Shown here piece after piece: positions 16,856 to 25,575 of a stretch of 44,608 nt of DNA (the first letter of the stretch is position 1; every line of letters starts with the position of its first letter). The notes below the pieces were generated by a model. That model ran no database searches. It saw nothing but the letters and a program-made list of their open reading frames with translations, and had not been told where the DNA came from. Made by a program: the position numbers and the translations under genes. Origin of the DNA: Nitrospirota bacterium (GTDB lineage: Bacteria > Nitrospirota > 9FT-COMBO-42-15 > HDB-SIOI813); assembly GCA_020846775.1 (NCBI GenBank), contig JADLDG010000100.1:1-44608 (forward strand), written 5' to 3'.

Positions 16856-17629
16856 ATGCTTCTTGCTATAGATATTGGAAATACAAATATAGTATTCGGG
16901 TTATATGAGAATCAGAAGCTCATTGAATACTGGCGAATTAACTCGGATAAGCATAAGACTGCAGATGAATATGGGATATTTTTCCTTGAGGCTGTGAAAT
17001 CTGTCACTGCCAGGGTTTTAGAGATAGATGCAGTCATTATTGCATCAGTGGTTCCGCTTCTCTCAACGACGATAAGGAAGATGGTGGAAAGATATTTTAA
17101 GGTTACCCCCATGTTTGTAGATGAACAAACCAGAACCGGCTTGAGAATCTGCTATAAGAATCCAAAAGAAGTAGGCGCAGACCGCATAGTTAATTCTGTT
17201 GCAGCCTATACTATTTATGGAGGAGCTGTTATAATAATTGATTTTGGAACGGCAACAACTTTTTGTGCGATAAGCAAGGACGCCGAATATCTGGGTGGTG
17301 TAATAGTACCCGGTATTACGATTTCGCTTGATGCATTGTCACAGAAGGCGGCAAAGCTTCCACAGATTGCTTTGGAACTGCCTTCAGCCGTTATTGGAAC
17401 GGACACAGTCTCAAGTCTTCAATCCGGTATAATATATGGTTACGCTGGTCTTGTAGATGAATTGGTCAGGAAAATAAAAAAAGAGATGGGAGGCGAACCG
17501 TATGTAGTTGCTACAGGAGGGCTGGCAGAGACGATAGCAGTACATACTGTAAGTATAAAGGAGATCAACCCGATGCTGACCCTGGAGGGACTCAGATTAG
17601 TTTTCGAGATGACTATGGAGAATTCCTGA
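16856..17629 (+). CDS. coaX: Type III pantothenate kinase
   Basis: Phosphorylates pantothenate in the first step of CoA synthesis. The 257-residue product shows the ASKHA fold signatures: AIDIGNTNIVFGLY (phosphate loop), GADRIVNSVAAY, IIIDFGTATTFCAIS, GGVIVPGITISLDAL and ATGGLAETIA. ATG 16856 is chosen because it gives the canonical MLLAIDIGNTN N terminus; a TTG at 16841 in the same frame would add five residues. GAGG at 16842-16845 is a weak ribosome-binding site. The birA-coaX pairing is common in bacteria. Confidence 0.93.
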   Translation: MLLAIDIGNTNIVFGLYENQKLIEYWRINSDKHKTADEYGIFFLEAVKSVTARVLEIDAVIIASVVPLLSTTIRKMVERYFKVTPMFVDEQTRTGLRICYKNPKEVGADRIVNSVAAYTIYGGAVIIIDFGTATTFCAISKDAEYLGGVIVPGITISLDALSQKAAKLPQIALELPSAVIGTDTVSSLQSGIIYGYAGLVDELVRKIKKEMGGEPYVVATGGLAETIAVHTVSIKEINPMLTLEGLRLVFEMTMENS

Positions 17630-17668
17630 GAGGTTCTGTTATCAGATGAATGAGCGGAGGTAAATAAT

Positions 17669-18238
17669 ATGGAAGATAATTATTTAAATGATGAGGATAA
17701 CAATACTGCGTGGGATAAGGATTTGCAGGATGAAAAGGACGAAAGTAAAGAGACCGTTGCATCAGTTCGTGAGGCACTGGAGAAGAAGGAGGCTGAGTGC
17801 AGGGATTTGCAGGATAAATATGTGCGCACTCTTGCAGAGATGGATAACTTCAGAAAGCGGATTAACAGGGAGATGAATGACGCTGTGAAATTTGCTAATG
17901 ATAAAATACTTGGTGACCTTCTGGTTGTCATAGATAATATGGAGCGTGCTATAGCGCACTCGAGGGAAAAGAAAGACTTTGACTCGCTTTTAGATGGTCT
18001 TGAATTGACTATGAAAGAGTTCAGGGGAGTGTTTGAAAAACATGGGGTTCAATCCATTGAATCAGTAGGTCAATTATTTGATCCTTCAAGGCATCACGCT
18101 GTAGCCATGGTAGAGTCAGATTCTCATGGAGATAATGTCATAGTAGAAGAATTTCGTAAAGGTTATCTGCTCAATGACAGGGTGCTAAGGCACTCTCTTG
18201 TCAGTGTCGCAAAAAAGAAGAACGGAGAGCAGCAATAA
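17669..18238 (+). CDS. grpE: Nucleotide exchange factor GrpE
   Basis: DnaK co-chaperone that releases ADP. The 189 residues have an acidic N terminus, a long coiled coil (REALEKKEAECRDLQDKYVRTLAEMDNFRKR) and the C-terminal beta domain (HGVQSIESVGQLFDPSRHHAV; ...EEFRKGYLLNDRVLRHSLVSVAK). GCGGAGG upstream serves as ribosome-binding site. It lies before dnaK and dnaJ in the order grpE-dnaK-dnaJ. No hrcA gene and no CIRCE element are visible, so heat-shock control here is not of the obvious HrcA type. Confidence 0.95.
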   Translation: MEDNYLNDEDNNTAWDKDLQDEKDESKETVASVREALEKKEAECRDLQDKYVRTLAEMDNFRKRINREMNDAVKFANDKILGDLLVVIDNMERAIAHSREKKDFDSLLDGLELTMKEFRGVFEKHGVQSIESVGQLFDPSRHHAVAMVESDSHGDNVIVEEFRKGYLLNDRVLRHSLVSVAKKKNGEQQ

Positions 18239-18255
18239 AATATTTTAACCGAGAC

Positions 18256-18284
18256 TTGAAACCATCCATTATGATGATTATATA
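18256..18284 (+). promoter_or_regulatory. Candidate promoter between grpE and dnaK
   Basis: In the 86-base grpE-dnaK gap, TTGAAA (18256-18261, within CTTGAAA) lies 17 bases from TATATA (18279-18284), with TATAAC overlapping it. This could be a housekeeping promoter. CTTGAAA also matches the -35 half of heat-shock sigma-32 sites, but no matching -10 (CCCCATNT) follows at the right distance. Confidence 0.35.
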
Positions 18285-18324
18285 ACATTGTGCTGTTTTA
18301 CCTTAATAGAGGAGGACTTAAATT

Positions 18325-20265
18325 ATGGGAAAAGTTATTGGTATAGACCTTGGGACCACTAATTCGTGTGTTGCAGTTATGACCGGCGGTGAACCTGTTG
18401 TGATACCCAATTCTGAAGGGAGCCGTACTACCCCGTCTGTAGTGGCTTTCACAGATAAAGGCGAGAGGCTGGTTGGGGCTATAGCCAAACGTCAGGCAAT
18501 AACAAATCCGGAAAACACGATATTTTCAATAAAGAGGTTAATCGGCCGCAAGTTTAATGCCCAGGAGGTAAGTGAGGCAAAGAAGCGGCTTCCATACAAG
18601 ATAGTTGAGGCGCCGAATGGTGATGCACATGTCGAGGCAAGGGGTAAGGTATACAGCCCTGCTGAGATATCAGCAATGATCCTGCAAAAGATGAAGCAGA
18701 CTGCAGAAGATTACCTGGGAGAGACAGTTACAGAGGCTGTAGTAACTGTTCCTGCGTACTTTGACGATAGTCAAAGGCAGGCTACAAAAGATGCAGGGCG
18801 CATTTCTGGTCTCAATGTGCTGAGAATCATAAACGAACCAACCGCAGCATCACTTGCATATGGACTGGATAAGAAAAAGGATGAGAGGATTGCTGTTTAT
18901 GATCTTGGCGGCGGTACTTTTGATGTTTCAATCCTTGAGATTGGAGAAGGAGTTTTTGAAGTCAAATCAACTAACGGTAATACATACCTTGGAGGTGACG
19001 ACTTTGACCTGCGGATTATTGACTGGATGGCTGATGAATTCAAGAAGGATCAGGGGATTGATCTGAGAAATGATAAGATGGCTCTTCAGAGACTAAAAGA
19101 GGCTGCTGAAAAGGCGAAGATAGAGTTGTCGTCTTCTATGGAGACAGATATCAACCTGCCTTTTATTACCGCTGATGCATCAGGGCCCAAGCATCTTACG
19201 ATGAAGCTTACTAAGTCAAAACTGGAACAACTTACTGATGATCTGGTAGAAGGTTCCGTGGTCCCATGTCGCAGGGCCATGCAGGACGCAGGTGTTACTG
19301 CAAAAGAGATAAATGAGGTTGTATTAGTCGGCGGACAGACGAGGATGCCAAAGGTGCAGAAAGTGGTTCGTGACTTTTTTGAAAGAGAGCCGCACAAAGG
19401 TGTAAATCCAGATGAGGTTGTTGCTGTCGGGGCAGCAATACAGGGAGGGGTATTGAAGGGGGAGGTCAAGGATGTCCTTCTTCTTGACGTAACGCCACTT
19501 TCCCTTGGTATTGAGACACTTGGCGGGGTATTTACAAAGTTGATCGAGAGAAACAGCACAATCCCTACAAAGAAGAGTCAGATATTTTCAACTGCCGCAG
19601 ACAGTCAGACGGCGGTTACGATAAAAGTCTGTCAGGGTGAAAGGGAGATGGCTGCAGACAATAAAATGCTTGGGATGTTTGAACTCATGGGTATCCCGTC
19701 AGCGCCGCGCGGCATTCCCCAGATTGAAGTGACCTTCGACATTGATGCAAACGGTATTGTCCATGTTTCTGCTAAGGACAAGGCTACAGGAAAAGAGCAG
19801 TCAATCAGGATCACTGCATCAAGCGGATTAAATGAGGATGAAATTAAACAGATGGTCAGGGATGCAGAGTCTCATGCGGAGGAAGATAAGAAGAAGAAAC
19901 AGCTTGTAGAGGCCAGAAATGAAGCGGATAATGTAATATATTCTGTTGAGAAGTCACTGGCTGAATTTGGAGACAAGGTATCAGCGGATGAAAAGACGAG
20001 TATCCAGGCCGCAATTGATAAAACGAAAAAGGCATTGGAATCAGATGATGTTGACTCGATAAAGAATGCCATACAGGAATTAAACACTGTGTCACACAAG
20101 CTTGCAGAGGAAATGTATAAGAAGGCATCTGCGCAGCAGGCAGGTGAAGGTACTGATTCTGGTGCCGGCGGGCATGGTGAAGGGGCAGAATCGGGATCAG
20201 AGGGTAAGCCAAAAGAAGATGTTGTTGATGCTGATTTTGAAGAAGTGGATAAAGACAAGAAGTAA
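18325..20265 (+). CDS. dnaK: Molecular chaperone DnaK (Hsp70)
   Basis: A 646-residue Hsp70 with N-terminal ATPase domain ([65 protein letters not shown]), linker [16 protein letters not shown], the substrate-binding beta domain ([16 protein letters not shown]) and helical lid, and a charged tail ending [17 protein letters not shown] before the ATG is a strong ribosome-binding site, in keeping with high expression. It lies 29 bases before dnaJ. Confidence 0.99.
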   Translation: MGKVIGIDLGTTNSCVAVMTGGEPVVIPNSEGSRTTPSVVAFTDKGERLVGAIAKRQAITNPENTIFSIKRLIGRKFNAQEVSEAKKRLPYKIVEAPNGDAHVEARGKVYSPAEISAMILQKMKQTAEDYLGETVTEAVVTVPAYFDDSQRQATKDAGRISGLNVLRIINEPTAASLAYGLDKKKDERIAVYDLGGGTFDVSILEIGEGVFEVKSTNGNTYLGGDDFDLRIIDWMADEFKKDQGIDLRNDKMALQRLKEAAEKAKIELSSSMETDINLPFITADASGPKHLTMKLTKSKLEQLTDDLVEGSVVPCRRAMQDAGVTAKEINEVVLVGGQTRMPKVQKVVRDFFEREPHKGVNPDEVVAVGAAIQGGVLKGEVKDVLLLDVTPLSLGIETLGGVFTKLIERNSTIPTKKSQIFSTAADSQTAVTIKVCQGEREMAADNKMLGMFELMGIPSAPRGIPQIEVTFDIDANGIVHVSAKDKATGKEQSIRITASSGLNEDEIKQMVRDAESHAEEDKKKKQLVEARNEADNVIYSVEKSLAEFGDKVSADEKTSIQAAIDKTKKALESDDVDSIKNAIQELNTVSHKLAEEMYKKASAQQAGEGTDSGAGGHGEGAESGSEGKPKEDVVDADFEEVDKDKK

Positions 20266-20294
20266 TATACCGGATATATTGGAGTAATTAAGAA

Positions 20295-21395
20295 TTGTCC
20301 ACTAAGAGAGACTATTATGAAGTGCTGGGTGTTGGAAGGGATGCATCCAGTGAAGATATAAAGAAGTCCTATCGTAAACTTGCTCATCGCTTTCATCCTG
20401 ATAAGACGCAGGGGAATAAAGAGGAAGAGGAGAAGTTTAAAGAGGCAAATGAGGCTTATGAAATATTGAGTGATCCGGACAAGCGTAGAAAGTATGATTC
20501 GTTTGGACATAGTATGGGTGGGGCAGGGTTTGGAGGAGGCGAAGGGTTTGGCGGTTTTGGTGATATCTTTGAGGACATATTCGAAGACTTTTTCGGCGCC
20601 GGCACAAGGAGGGGGAGGCGCACTCAGAAGGGTGCCGATCTAAGGTACAACCTTGAAATATCATTTGAAGAGGCAGCGTTTGGCCATGAATCAAAGATAA
20701 ATATACCCAGGATGGAGACATGTACTTCTTGTGATGGCACAGGGGCAAAGTCTTCCACCAAAGTCTCGACATGTCCAACCTGCAAAGGGACCGGTCAGGT
20801 TAGATTTCAGCAGGGTTTTTTTACACTTGCAAGGACATGTTCCCACTGTAATGGTGAAGGACGTCTCGTTACCGACCCATGCGATAAATGTCATGGCAGA
20901 AAGAGGATTCAGAAGGATCGTACGCTGTCCATAAAAGTTCCTCCAGGTGTTGAATCGGGGTCAAGGTTAAGGCTGTCCAATGAGGGTGAAGCAGGCATAG
21001 AGGGGGGGCCATCCGGAGATCTTTACGTTGTTATTACAGTAAAAGAACACCCGTTTTTTGTGAGAGAGGGGAATGATGTTTTATGCAGTATCCCTGTAAG
21101 TTTTGTTCAGGCCGCCCTTGGCTCTAAGATAGAAGTCCCAACTTTAAAAGGTGAAGTATCCCTAAATGTTCCGCCCGGGACTCAGCCGGGAAGTACACTG
21201 CGTATTAAAGGCAAAGGAATTCCTGACCTTAGGGGTTATGGTACCGGTGATCAGATTGTAGAAGTAGATGTTCAAATTCCAAAGAAGCTCACCCCAAGAC
21301 AAAAAGAACTTCTCGAAGAGTATGCAAGGATTTCCGGTGAGGAAATAAATACGGGAAGCGGTAGTTTCTTTCAAAAGGTAAAGGATATATTTTAG
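20295..21395 (+). CDS. dnaJ: Chaperone protein DnaJ (Hsp40)
   Basis: A type I J-protein of 366 residues: J domain with HPD (34-36), Gly/Phe-rich segment ([20 protein letters not shown]), zinc-finger domain with four Cys pairs ([32 protein letters not shown]), and C-terminal substrate-binding domains. It stimulates DnaK ATPase and delivers substrates. The start is TTG 20295 with GGAG at 20281-20284. It follows dnaK and precedes rsmE by 9 bases, a widely conserved order. Confidence 0.97.
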   Translation: MSTKRDYYEVLGVGRDASSEDIKKSYRKLAHRFHPDKTQGNKEEEEKFKEANEAYEILSDPDKRRKYDSFGHSMGGAGFGGGEGFGGFGDIFEDIFEDFFGAGTRRGRRTQKGADLRYNLEISFEEAAFGHESKINIPRMETCTSCDGTGAKSSTKVSTCPTCKGTGQVRFQQGFFTLARTCSHCNGEGRLVTDPCDKCHGRKRIQKDRTLSIKVPPGVESGSRLRLSNEGEAGIEGGPSGDLYVVITVKEHPFFVREGNDVLCSIPVSFVQAALGSKIEVPTLKGEVSLNVPPGTQPGSTLRIKGKGIPDLRGYGTGDQIVEVDVQIPKKLTPRQKELLEEYARISGEEINTGSGSFFQKVKDIF

Positions 21396-21404
21396 CAAAT
21401 AGCC

Positions 21405-22157
21405 TTGTCTGTATTCTTCATCAAAAAAAATCAGTTAAAAGAAAATAACATCAGCATAACGGGTGAACTATTAAAGCACCTGCGCGACTCATTGCGTATT
21501 GAGATTGGCGAGATGATATATTGCGTTGACGAGGAAGGGACTAAATATGGGGTCCTTGCTACCCACATTGGTAAGGATTTGTTCATAGGTGAAATAATTG
21601 AAACAACAAGCCGACACAAAGACACTGCAATTTCTATCTATTTAGTCCAGTCAGTTCCAAAAGGACCCAAAATGGATTTTATTATTCAAAAGTCTACAGA
21701 ACTTGGTGTTAAGGCTATTGCTCCCGTAATATCTGACAGGTCGGTCGTCAGGATAGATAAGAGTCGGGTGGAAGACAAGTTAAAACGCTGGAAAAAGATC
21801 GCCCTCGAAGCGGCCCAGCAATCAAACCGTCTGGATCTGCCGGAGATATCACCTCCAATCTCATTTCATGACTATATGGCATCATTCAAAAAAGGTGACT
21901 TAAACCTTATGCTTTATGAAGGAGAAAAAAAGAGGGGGATAAAGGAGGTCATAAGGGGCATCAAGGAGATTAAGGATATTGTAAAAAAAGTCATTATACT
22001 TATCGGTCCTGAAGGAGGCCTGTCCCGTGAAGAGGTTGACATTGCAGTGAAAGTTGGATTCACCTCTGTGTCACTTGGCAATCTCATACTCCGTTCTGAG
22101 ACAGCACCTATCGTTGCGTTGTCCATATTGCAGTATGAGTTTGGACAGATGGGATAG
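21405..22157 (+). CDS. rsmE: 16S rRNA m3U1498 methyltransferase RsmE
   Basis: A SPOUT methyltransferase that methylates U1498 of 16S rRNA. The 250 residues have a PUA-like N-terminal domain (ELLKHLRDSLRIEIGEMIYCVDEEG) and the SPOUT knot with LVQSVPKGPKMDFIIQKSTELG, PVISDRSVV, IALEAAQQSNR, IGPEGGLSREEVDIA and SLGNLILRSETAPI. It probably starts at TTG 21405; no good ribosome-binding site precedes it, and translation may be coupled to dnaJ 9 bases upstream. Its end is 7 bases from the convergent MEMO1-like gene. Confidence 0.94.
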   Translation: MSVFFIKKNQLKENNISITGELLKHLRDSLRIEIGEMIYCVDEEGTKYGVLATHIGKDLFIGEIIETTSRHKDTAISIYLVQSVPKGPKMDFIIQKSTELGVKAIAPVISDRSVVRIDKSRVEDKLKRWKKIALEAAQQSNRLDLPEISPPISFHDYMASFKKGDLNLMLYEGEKKRGIKEVIRGIKEIKDIVKKVIILIGPEGGLSREEVDIAVKVGFTSVSLGNLILRSETAPIVALSILQYEFGQMG

Positions 22158-22164
22158 TGCGGGC

Positions 22165-22968
22165 TCAGCTTATTATCATCCCTGCATAACCGACTACCTG
22201 ATCATAGTCGCCGCTTACGTCTCCTGAGTTCATATATTTTACGAGGGTTGCTTTGGTTGCGCCCAGTTCTAATGCAGCGTAAAGCATAGTTACTGCCGGT
22301 GCGAATCCGCACATGGTAATGCCGTTTTCCTTTACAGTGTGATGCAGTCCGGCGGGGTCCAGGGCGAGTATTTTTTTGATTGCCTTCTGATCTTTTTCCA
22401 TTGCAGATTTGCCAGATTCATAATGAGTCATGTCAGAGCTTGCTACTATGAGGACGTCCTTCTTTGTTTCCTTGATAGCATGACTTATCGCTGCACCTAC
22501 TTCCCTGCATACTTCAAGTGTTGTACTCATCATTGTAACAGGGACAATTTTGAAATTCCTGGTGAAATACTGAATGAATGGTATTTGTACCTCAAGACTA
22601 TGTTCTCCTGTATGTGCATCATAATCTTCAGATGCATACCTTGACCTTACCTCAATAGCCCTTGCGAGTTCGGAATCTATCGCAACAGACCCGTTAGGCA
22701 TAGACCAGTCACCTTCGATAAATATAGATACAGATGCACCCCTGCCAGTATGATTTGGGCCAACAAGTATAAAAGTATCGGGGAGGATAACCCTGGAGAA
22801 CACTGACCCTGCTACGGCGCCAGAGTATATGAGTCCCGCATGAGGTGAAAGCACTCCGATGGATTTGATACGGTCAGCATCTGAGCTTACATAGTTCTCT
22901 ACCTGATTTCTTAACCCATCAGGTGAGCCATCATAAAAGTAGCCGGCGACAGCAGGTTTCCTGATCAT
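22165..22968 (-). CDS. amrB: MEMO1 family protein (AmmeMemoRadiSam system protein B-like)
   Basis: A 267-residue member of the MEMO1/LigB-like fold. Signatures are MIRKPAVAGYFYDGSPDGLRNQV, GVLSPHAGLIYSGAVAGSVFSR, LVGPNHTGRGA, HTGEHSLEVQIPFIQY, IVASSDMTHYESG and CGFAPAVTMLYA. His/Asp positions in these motifs match putative metal ligands of the fold. In other genomes this gene clusters with an AMMECR1-like and a radical SAM gene; neither is in the window. The biochemical role in bacteria is not settled. The start at MIRKPAVAG is chosen by homology; a further ATG five codons upstream is also open. No strong ribosome-binding site is visible. Confidence 0.85.
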   Translation of the reverse strand: MIRKPAVAGYFYDGSPDGLRNQVENYVSSDADRIKSIGVLSPHAGLIYSGAVAGSVFSRVILPDTFILVGPNHTGRGASVSIFIEGDWSMPNGSVAIDSELARAIEVRSRYASEDYDAHTGEHSLEVQIPFIQYFTRNFKIVPVTMMSTTLEVCREVGAAISHAIKETKKDVLIVASSDMTHYESGKSAMEKDQKAIKKILALDPAGLHHTVKENGITMCGFAPAVTMLYAALELGATKATLVKYMNSGDVSGDYDQVVGYAGMIIS

Positions 22969-23057
22969 AGGATAAAATATCATAAAGCCAGTGAAAGACG
23001 CAATACATACCCATACACTGGTTAGTAGATAGGTTTTAAGGCCTGCAATATACTTCC

Positions 23058-23306
23058 TTAATGCGTCAGGACTTTATCTATACTGATGTCACTTACTATT
23101 GTACCGAAATTGTGGGTGGACAGGAGATAGTCTGTTCGATTTCGTTCGAGGTTGATTTTGTTTTCCCGTACTAATTTATCAATCGCAAGAAAAATTACAT
23201 TATATGAGTCATCCAGGCTTACTTCTAACTCTGAAAATGATATGTAACCCTTTTCCTTAACCAACGTCAGTATTCTTTCCGACGTTGTGTTAACCTTTGA
23301 TTCCAT
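23058..23306 (-). CDS. Small winged-helix-like protein
   Basis: An 82-residue protein with predicted helix-turn-helix pattern: SERILTLVKEKGYISFSELEVSLDDSYNVIFLAIDKLVRENKINLERN. This resembles small winged-helix proteins that end in a short wing after a VRENKI-type segment. A strong ribosome-binding site (AGGAGGTG on the minus strand) precedes the ATG. It is transcribed divergently from the sulfur-carrier locus across a 188-base intergenic region with inverted repeats, so it is a candidate local regulator. That role is inferred from position only. Confidence 0.65.
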   Translation of the reverse strand: MESKVNTTSERILTLVKEKGYISFSELEVSLDDSYNVIFLAIDKLVRENKINLERNRTDYLLSTHNFGTIVSDISIDKVLTH

Positions 23307-23400
23307 AATACACCTCCTGAGAATGTAAATTAATTAAGTTTTCCTGAGAAATTATCACCTCCTTTGAAAAAGTATGCTACATTAATGACTAACACTTTAA

Positions 23401-23472
23401 TTTGTACTTGTCAACATATTTTGGTGTACAAATACTTGACAACTTTGAAGCTTTCCTGCTATTTTATATAAT
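23401..23472 (+). promoter_or_regulatory. Divergent regulatory region with inverted repeats upstream of the sulfur-carrier locus
   Basis: Two overlapping inverted repeats are present: TTTGTAC (23401-23407) with GTACAAA (23426-23432), and TTGTCAA (23408-23414) with TTGACAA (23436-23442). A TTGACA (23436-23441) and a perfect TATAAT (23467-23472) follow, but 25 bases apart, which is too far for one sigma-70 promoter; TATATA at 23465 is no better. The symmetry suggests a dimeric repressor or activator site. The regulator is unknown. Confidence 0.45.
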
Positions 23473-23494
23473 CTTTGAGGAGGGGTTGTGAGCA

Positions 23495-23701
23495 ATGAGA
23501 ATCAGGATTAATGGCAAGGATGAGGAAACGGAAGCAGTTTCGGTTTTGAATGTTTTAAAGGAAAGAAATATAGAGCCGAGGATGGTAGCTGTCGAAGTAA
23601 ATTCTAAGATGATCGAGCGGGACGATTATGGCACTACACAATTAAAGGATGGTGATGAGATAGAATTTCTCTATTTCATGGGAGGAGGCTTATATGAGTA
23701 A
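23495..23701 (+). CDS. ThiS/MoaD-family sulfur carrier with C-terminal extension after GGG
   Basis: A 68-residue beta-grasp protein with ThiS-like features: MRIRINGKDEETEAVSVLNVL at the N terminus and LKDGDEIEFLYFMGGG near the C terminus. Mature carriers end in Gly-Gly, which is adenylated and thiocarboxylated. Here Gly63-65 are followed by Leu-Tyr-Glu, so proteolytic trimming would be needed. The codons for GGG (23681-23689) also form the GGAGGAGG ribosome-binding site of cysK, whose ATG overlaps the LYE-stop codons by 8 bases. The neighbours (cysK, MoeB/ThiF, JAMM protease) indicate delivery of sulfur to a PLP enzyme, with thiamine synthesis less likely as no other thi genes are nearby. Confidence 0.85.
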   Translation: MRIRINGKDEETEAVSVLNVLKERNIEPRMVAVEVNSKMIERDDYGTTQLKDGDEIEFLYFMGGGLYE

Positions 23702-24623
23702 GAAAATTTACAACAATGCGATTGATCTTATAGGTAATACTCCCATGGTCAGGATAAATAAGATCCCCGGCCTCGATGGCGGGAATGTGTATGCCAAAAT
23801 GGAACTATTTAATCCTGGCGGAAGTATAAAAGACCGTATCTGTTTAAGCATGATTGAGGAAGCGGAAAAGTCAGGAAAGCTTCACCCTGGTGATACTATA
23901 ATCGAGCCGACAAGTGGTAATACCGGGATTGGCTTAGCCCTTGTAGCAGCAGTTAAAGGTTATAAGGCTATTTTAGTCATGCCTGAGAGTATGAGTACAG
24001 AGAGATTTGGACTACTCTCATCTTTTGGGGCTGAGGTAGTATTGACACCTGCTATAGATGGAATGAAGGGTTCTATTATAGAAGCTGAGAGACTCTTGAA
24101 GGAAAACCCCGGATATTTTATGCCGGACCAGTTCTCAAATCCGGCAAATCCGGAGTCACACAGAAAAACTACAGCTCCTGAGATATGGGATGTCATGAAT
24201 GGAAAGGTAGATGCGTTTGTGGCTGCTGTAGGTACTGGCGGCACTATTACAGGGGTTGGCGAGGTTCTTAAAGGGCTGAAAAAGGATATCAAAATCGTAG
24301 CAGTTGAACCTGCATCATCACCTGTTATATCAGGGGGTTCTCCAGGGCCGCATAAGATCCAGGGGATCGGGGCAGGTTTTATACCCAGTGTCTTAAACAG
24401 GGATATAATTGATGAGATTATACCGGTAACTGATGATGAGGCATTCGAAACAGCAAAGTTGCTTTCTAAAGAAGAAGGGCTTATGGTTGGTATATCATCC
24501 GGTGCAAATGTTTTTGCCGCCATGAAAGTTGCAAAGAAATTAGGGGCAGGGAAAAATGTTGTTACTGTGTTGTGTGATACAGGGGAAAGATATATAAGCA
24601 TAGAAAAATATTTCAGAATGTAG
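23694..24623 (+). CDS. cysK: Cysteine synthase (O-acetylserine sulfhydrylase family)
   Basis: A PLP-dependent beta-replacement enzyme of 309 residues. NPGGSIKDR holds the PLP lysine; TSGNTGIGLALVAA binds the substrate carboxylate; GTGGTITGVGE binds PLP phosphate; GPHKIQGIGAGFIP is the conserved CysK segment. C-terminal VTVLCDTGERYIS is normal. Its start overlaps the sulfur-carrier gene by 8 bases, so the two are translationally coupled, suggesting that the carrier thiocarboxylate may be its sulfur donor, as in CysM with CysO. Free sulfide use is equally possible from sequence alone. Its TAG stop overlaps the end of a repeat element. Confidence 0.93.
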   Translation: MSKKIYNNAIDLIGNTPMVRINKIPGLDGGNVYAKMELFNPGGSIKDRICLSMIEEAEKSGKLHPGDTIIEPTSGNTGIGLALVAAVKGYKAILVMPESMSTERFGLLSSFGAEVVLTPAIDGMKGSIIEAERLLKENPGYFMPDQFSNPANPESHRKTTAPEIWDVMNGKVDAFVAAVGTGGTITGVGEVLKGLKKDIKIVAVEPASSPVISGGSPGPHKIQGIGAGFIPSVLNRDIIDEIIPVTDDEAFETAKLLSKEEGLMVGISSGANVFAAMKVAKKLGAGKNVVTVLCDTGERYISIEKYFRM

Positions 24624-24748
24624 TTGACGTTGAAAAATACCCATTTGCGGCGTCAGGACATTAAATTTAAGGCTCAACGTACGAAAAAGTACGCCTCGCC
24701 TAAAATTTGATATCCTTCCTTGCAACTGTGCATTTTTGAACGTCAACT
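24622..24748. repeat. GTTGACG-ended palindromic element, copy 1
   Basis: The element starts AGTTGACGTTGAAAAAT and ends ATTTTTGAACGTCAACT, inverted ends with one mismatch. The whole ~127 bases can fold into a long imperfect hairpin; an inner stem pairs AAATTTAAGGC with GCCTAAAATTT around GTACGAAAAAGTAC. It shares GCGGCGTCAGGACATT with copy 2 (27350-27437). The first two bases form part of the TAG stop of cysK. Confidence 0.9.
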
Positions 24749-24774
24749 TGGGAACTTGTGATTGGAGGAAATGA

Positions 24775-25575
24775 TTGGGCTTCACTGACGATCAGATAAA
24801 GCGGTACAGCAGGCATATAATCCTGCCTGAGGTTGGAGGGAAGGGGCAGAAGAAGATAGGCCAATCCAGGGTATTGGTAATTGGCGCCGGTGGACTCGGT
24901 TCACCAGCGGCATACTATCTTGCCGCTGCGGGTATCGGAGTTCTTGGTATAATTGATGGTGATGTCGTTGATCTCTCAAATTTACAGAGGCAGATAATCC
25001 ATCAGACATCCGACATTGATAAGCCAAAGGTAATTTCTGCAAAGGAGAAAATCGAGGCGTTAAATCCGGATGTAGAGGTAAAAACATATCATGAACTCCT
25101 GACCTCTCATAATGCATTAAGCCTTTTTAAAGAGTATGATGTTATTCTGGATGGCACTGATAATTTTCCGGCAAAATTTTTAGCTAATGATGCAGCCGTC
25201 TTTACTGGTAAGCCGCTCGTACATGGCGGGATATTGAGGTTTGTCGGCCAGATTATGTCTATTGTACCCCATGAGACCGCCTGCTACAGGTGCGTTTTTA
25301 ATAGCCCGCCTCCCCCTGGTCTGATACCGACTTGTCAGGAGGCTGGAGTGGTTGGTGTGCTTGCCGGGGTAGTGGGGACTATACAGGCAACAGAGGTGTT
25401 AAAATTAATATTGAATATCGGGGAACCACTCAAAGACAGATTGATGACCTTCGATGCCAGCAAGATGGAATTCAGGGAAATCAAGATTAAGAGAAATCTA
25501 AAGTGCCCGGTATGCGGTGAAAATCCCACGATTAAAGAATTGATAGATTATGAACAAGAAGTCTGCAACATCTGA
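24775..25575 (+). CDS. MoeB/ThiF-family sulfur-carrier adenylyltransferase 1
   Basis: An E1-like enzyme of 266 residues that adenylates the C-terminal glycine of a ThiS/MoaD-type carrier. Visible are the nucleotide loop GAGGLG (37-42), NLQRQ (69-73), the zinc cysteines CYRC (170-173) and CPVC (244-247), and the crossover Cys187 in TCQEAGV. It lacks a rhodanese domain. It starts at TTG 24775 with GGAGG at 24764-24768; an ATG at 24771 is out of frame. The protein is a close paralogue of the one at 27463-28269. Its 3' end overlaps the next gene by 26 bases. Confidence 0.92.
   Translation: MGFTDDQIKRYSRHIILPEVGGKGQKKIGQSRVLVIGAGGLGSPAAYYLAAAGIGVLGIIDGDVVDLSNLQRQIIHQTSDIDKPKVISAKEKIEALNPDVEVKTYHELLTSHNALSLFKEYDVILDGTDNFPAKFLANDAAVFTGKPLVHGGILRFVGQIMSIVPHETACYRCVFNSPPPPGLIPTCQEAGVVGVLAGVVGTIQATEVLKLILNIGEPLKDRLMTFDASKMEFREIKIKRNLKCPVCGENPTIKELIDYEQEVCNI

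Noticed and set aside
17930-17970. GTGCTATAGCGCACTC resembling part of a CIRCE heat-shock element
   Set aside because: It lies inside the grpE coding region and lacks the TTAGCACTC-N9-GAGTGCTAA structure.
18239-18324. HrcA/CIRCE or clear sigma-32 control of dnaK
   Set aside because: No CIRCE inverted repeat and no CCCCATNT -10 at the needed distance from CTTGAAA.
19872-20510. 212-residue minus-strand open frame across the dnaK 3' end and dnaJ 5' end
   Set aside because: It is antisense to clearly conserved DnaK and DnaJ sequence, is Ser/Phe-rich, and matches no family.
23960-24601. 213-residue minus-strand open frame inside cysK
   Set aside because: Complement of the well-conserved cysK; the composition is that of a shadow frame.
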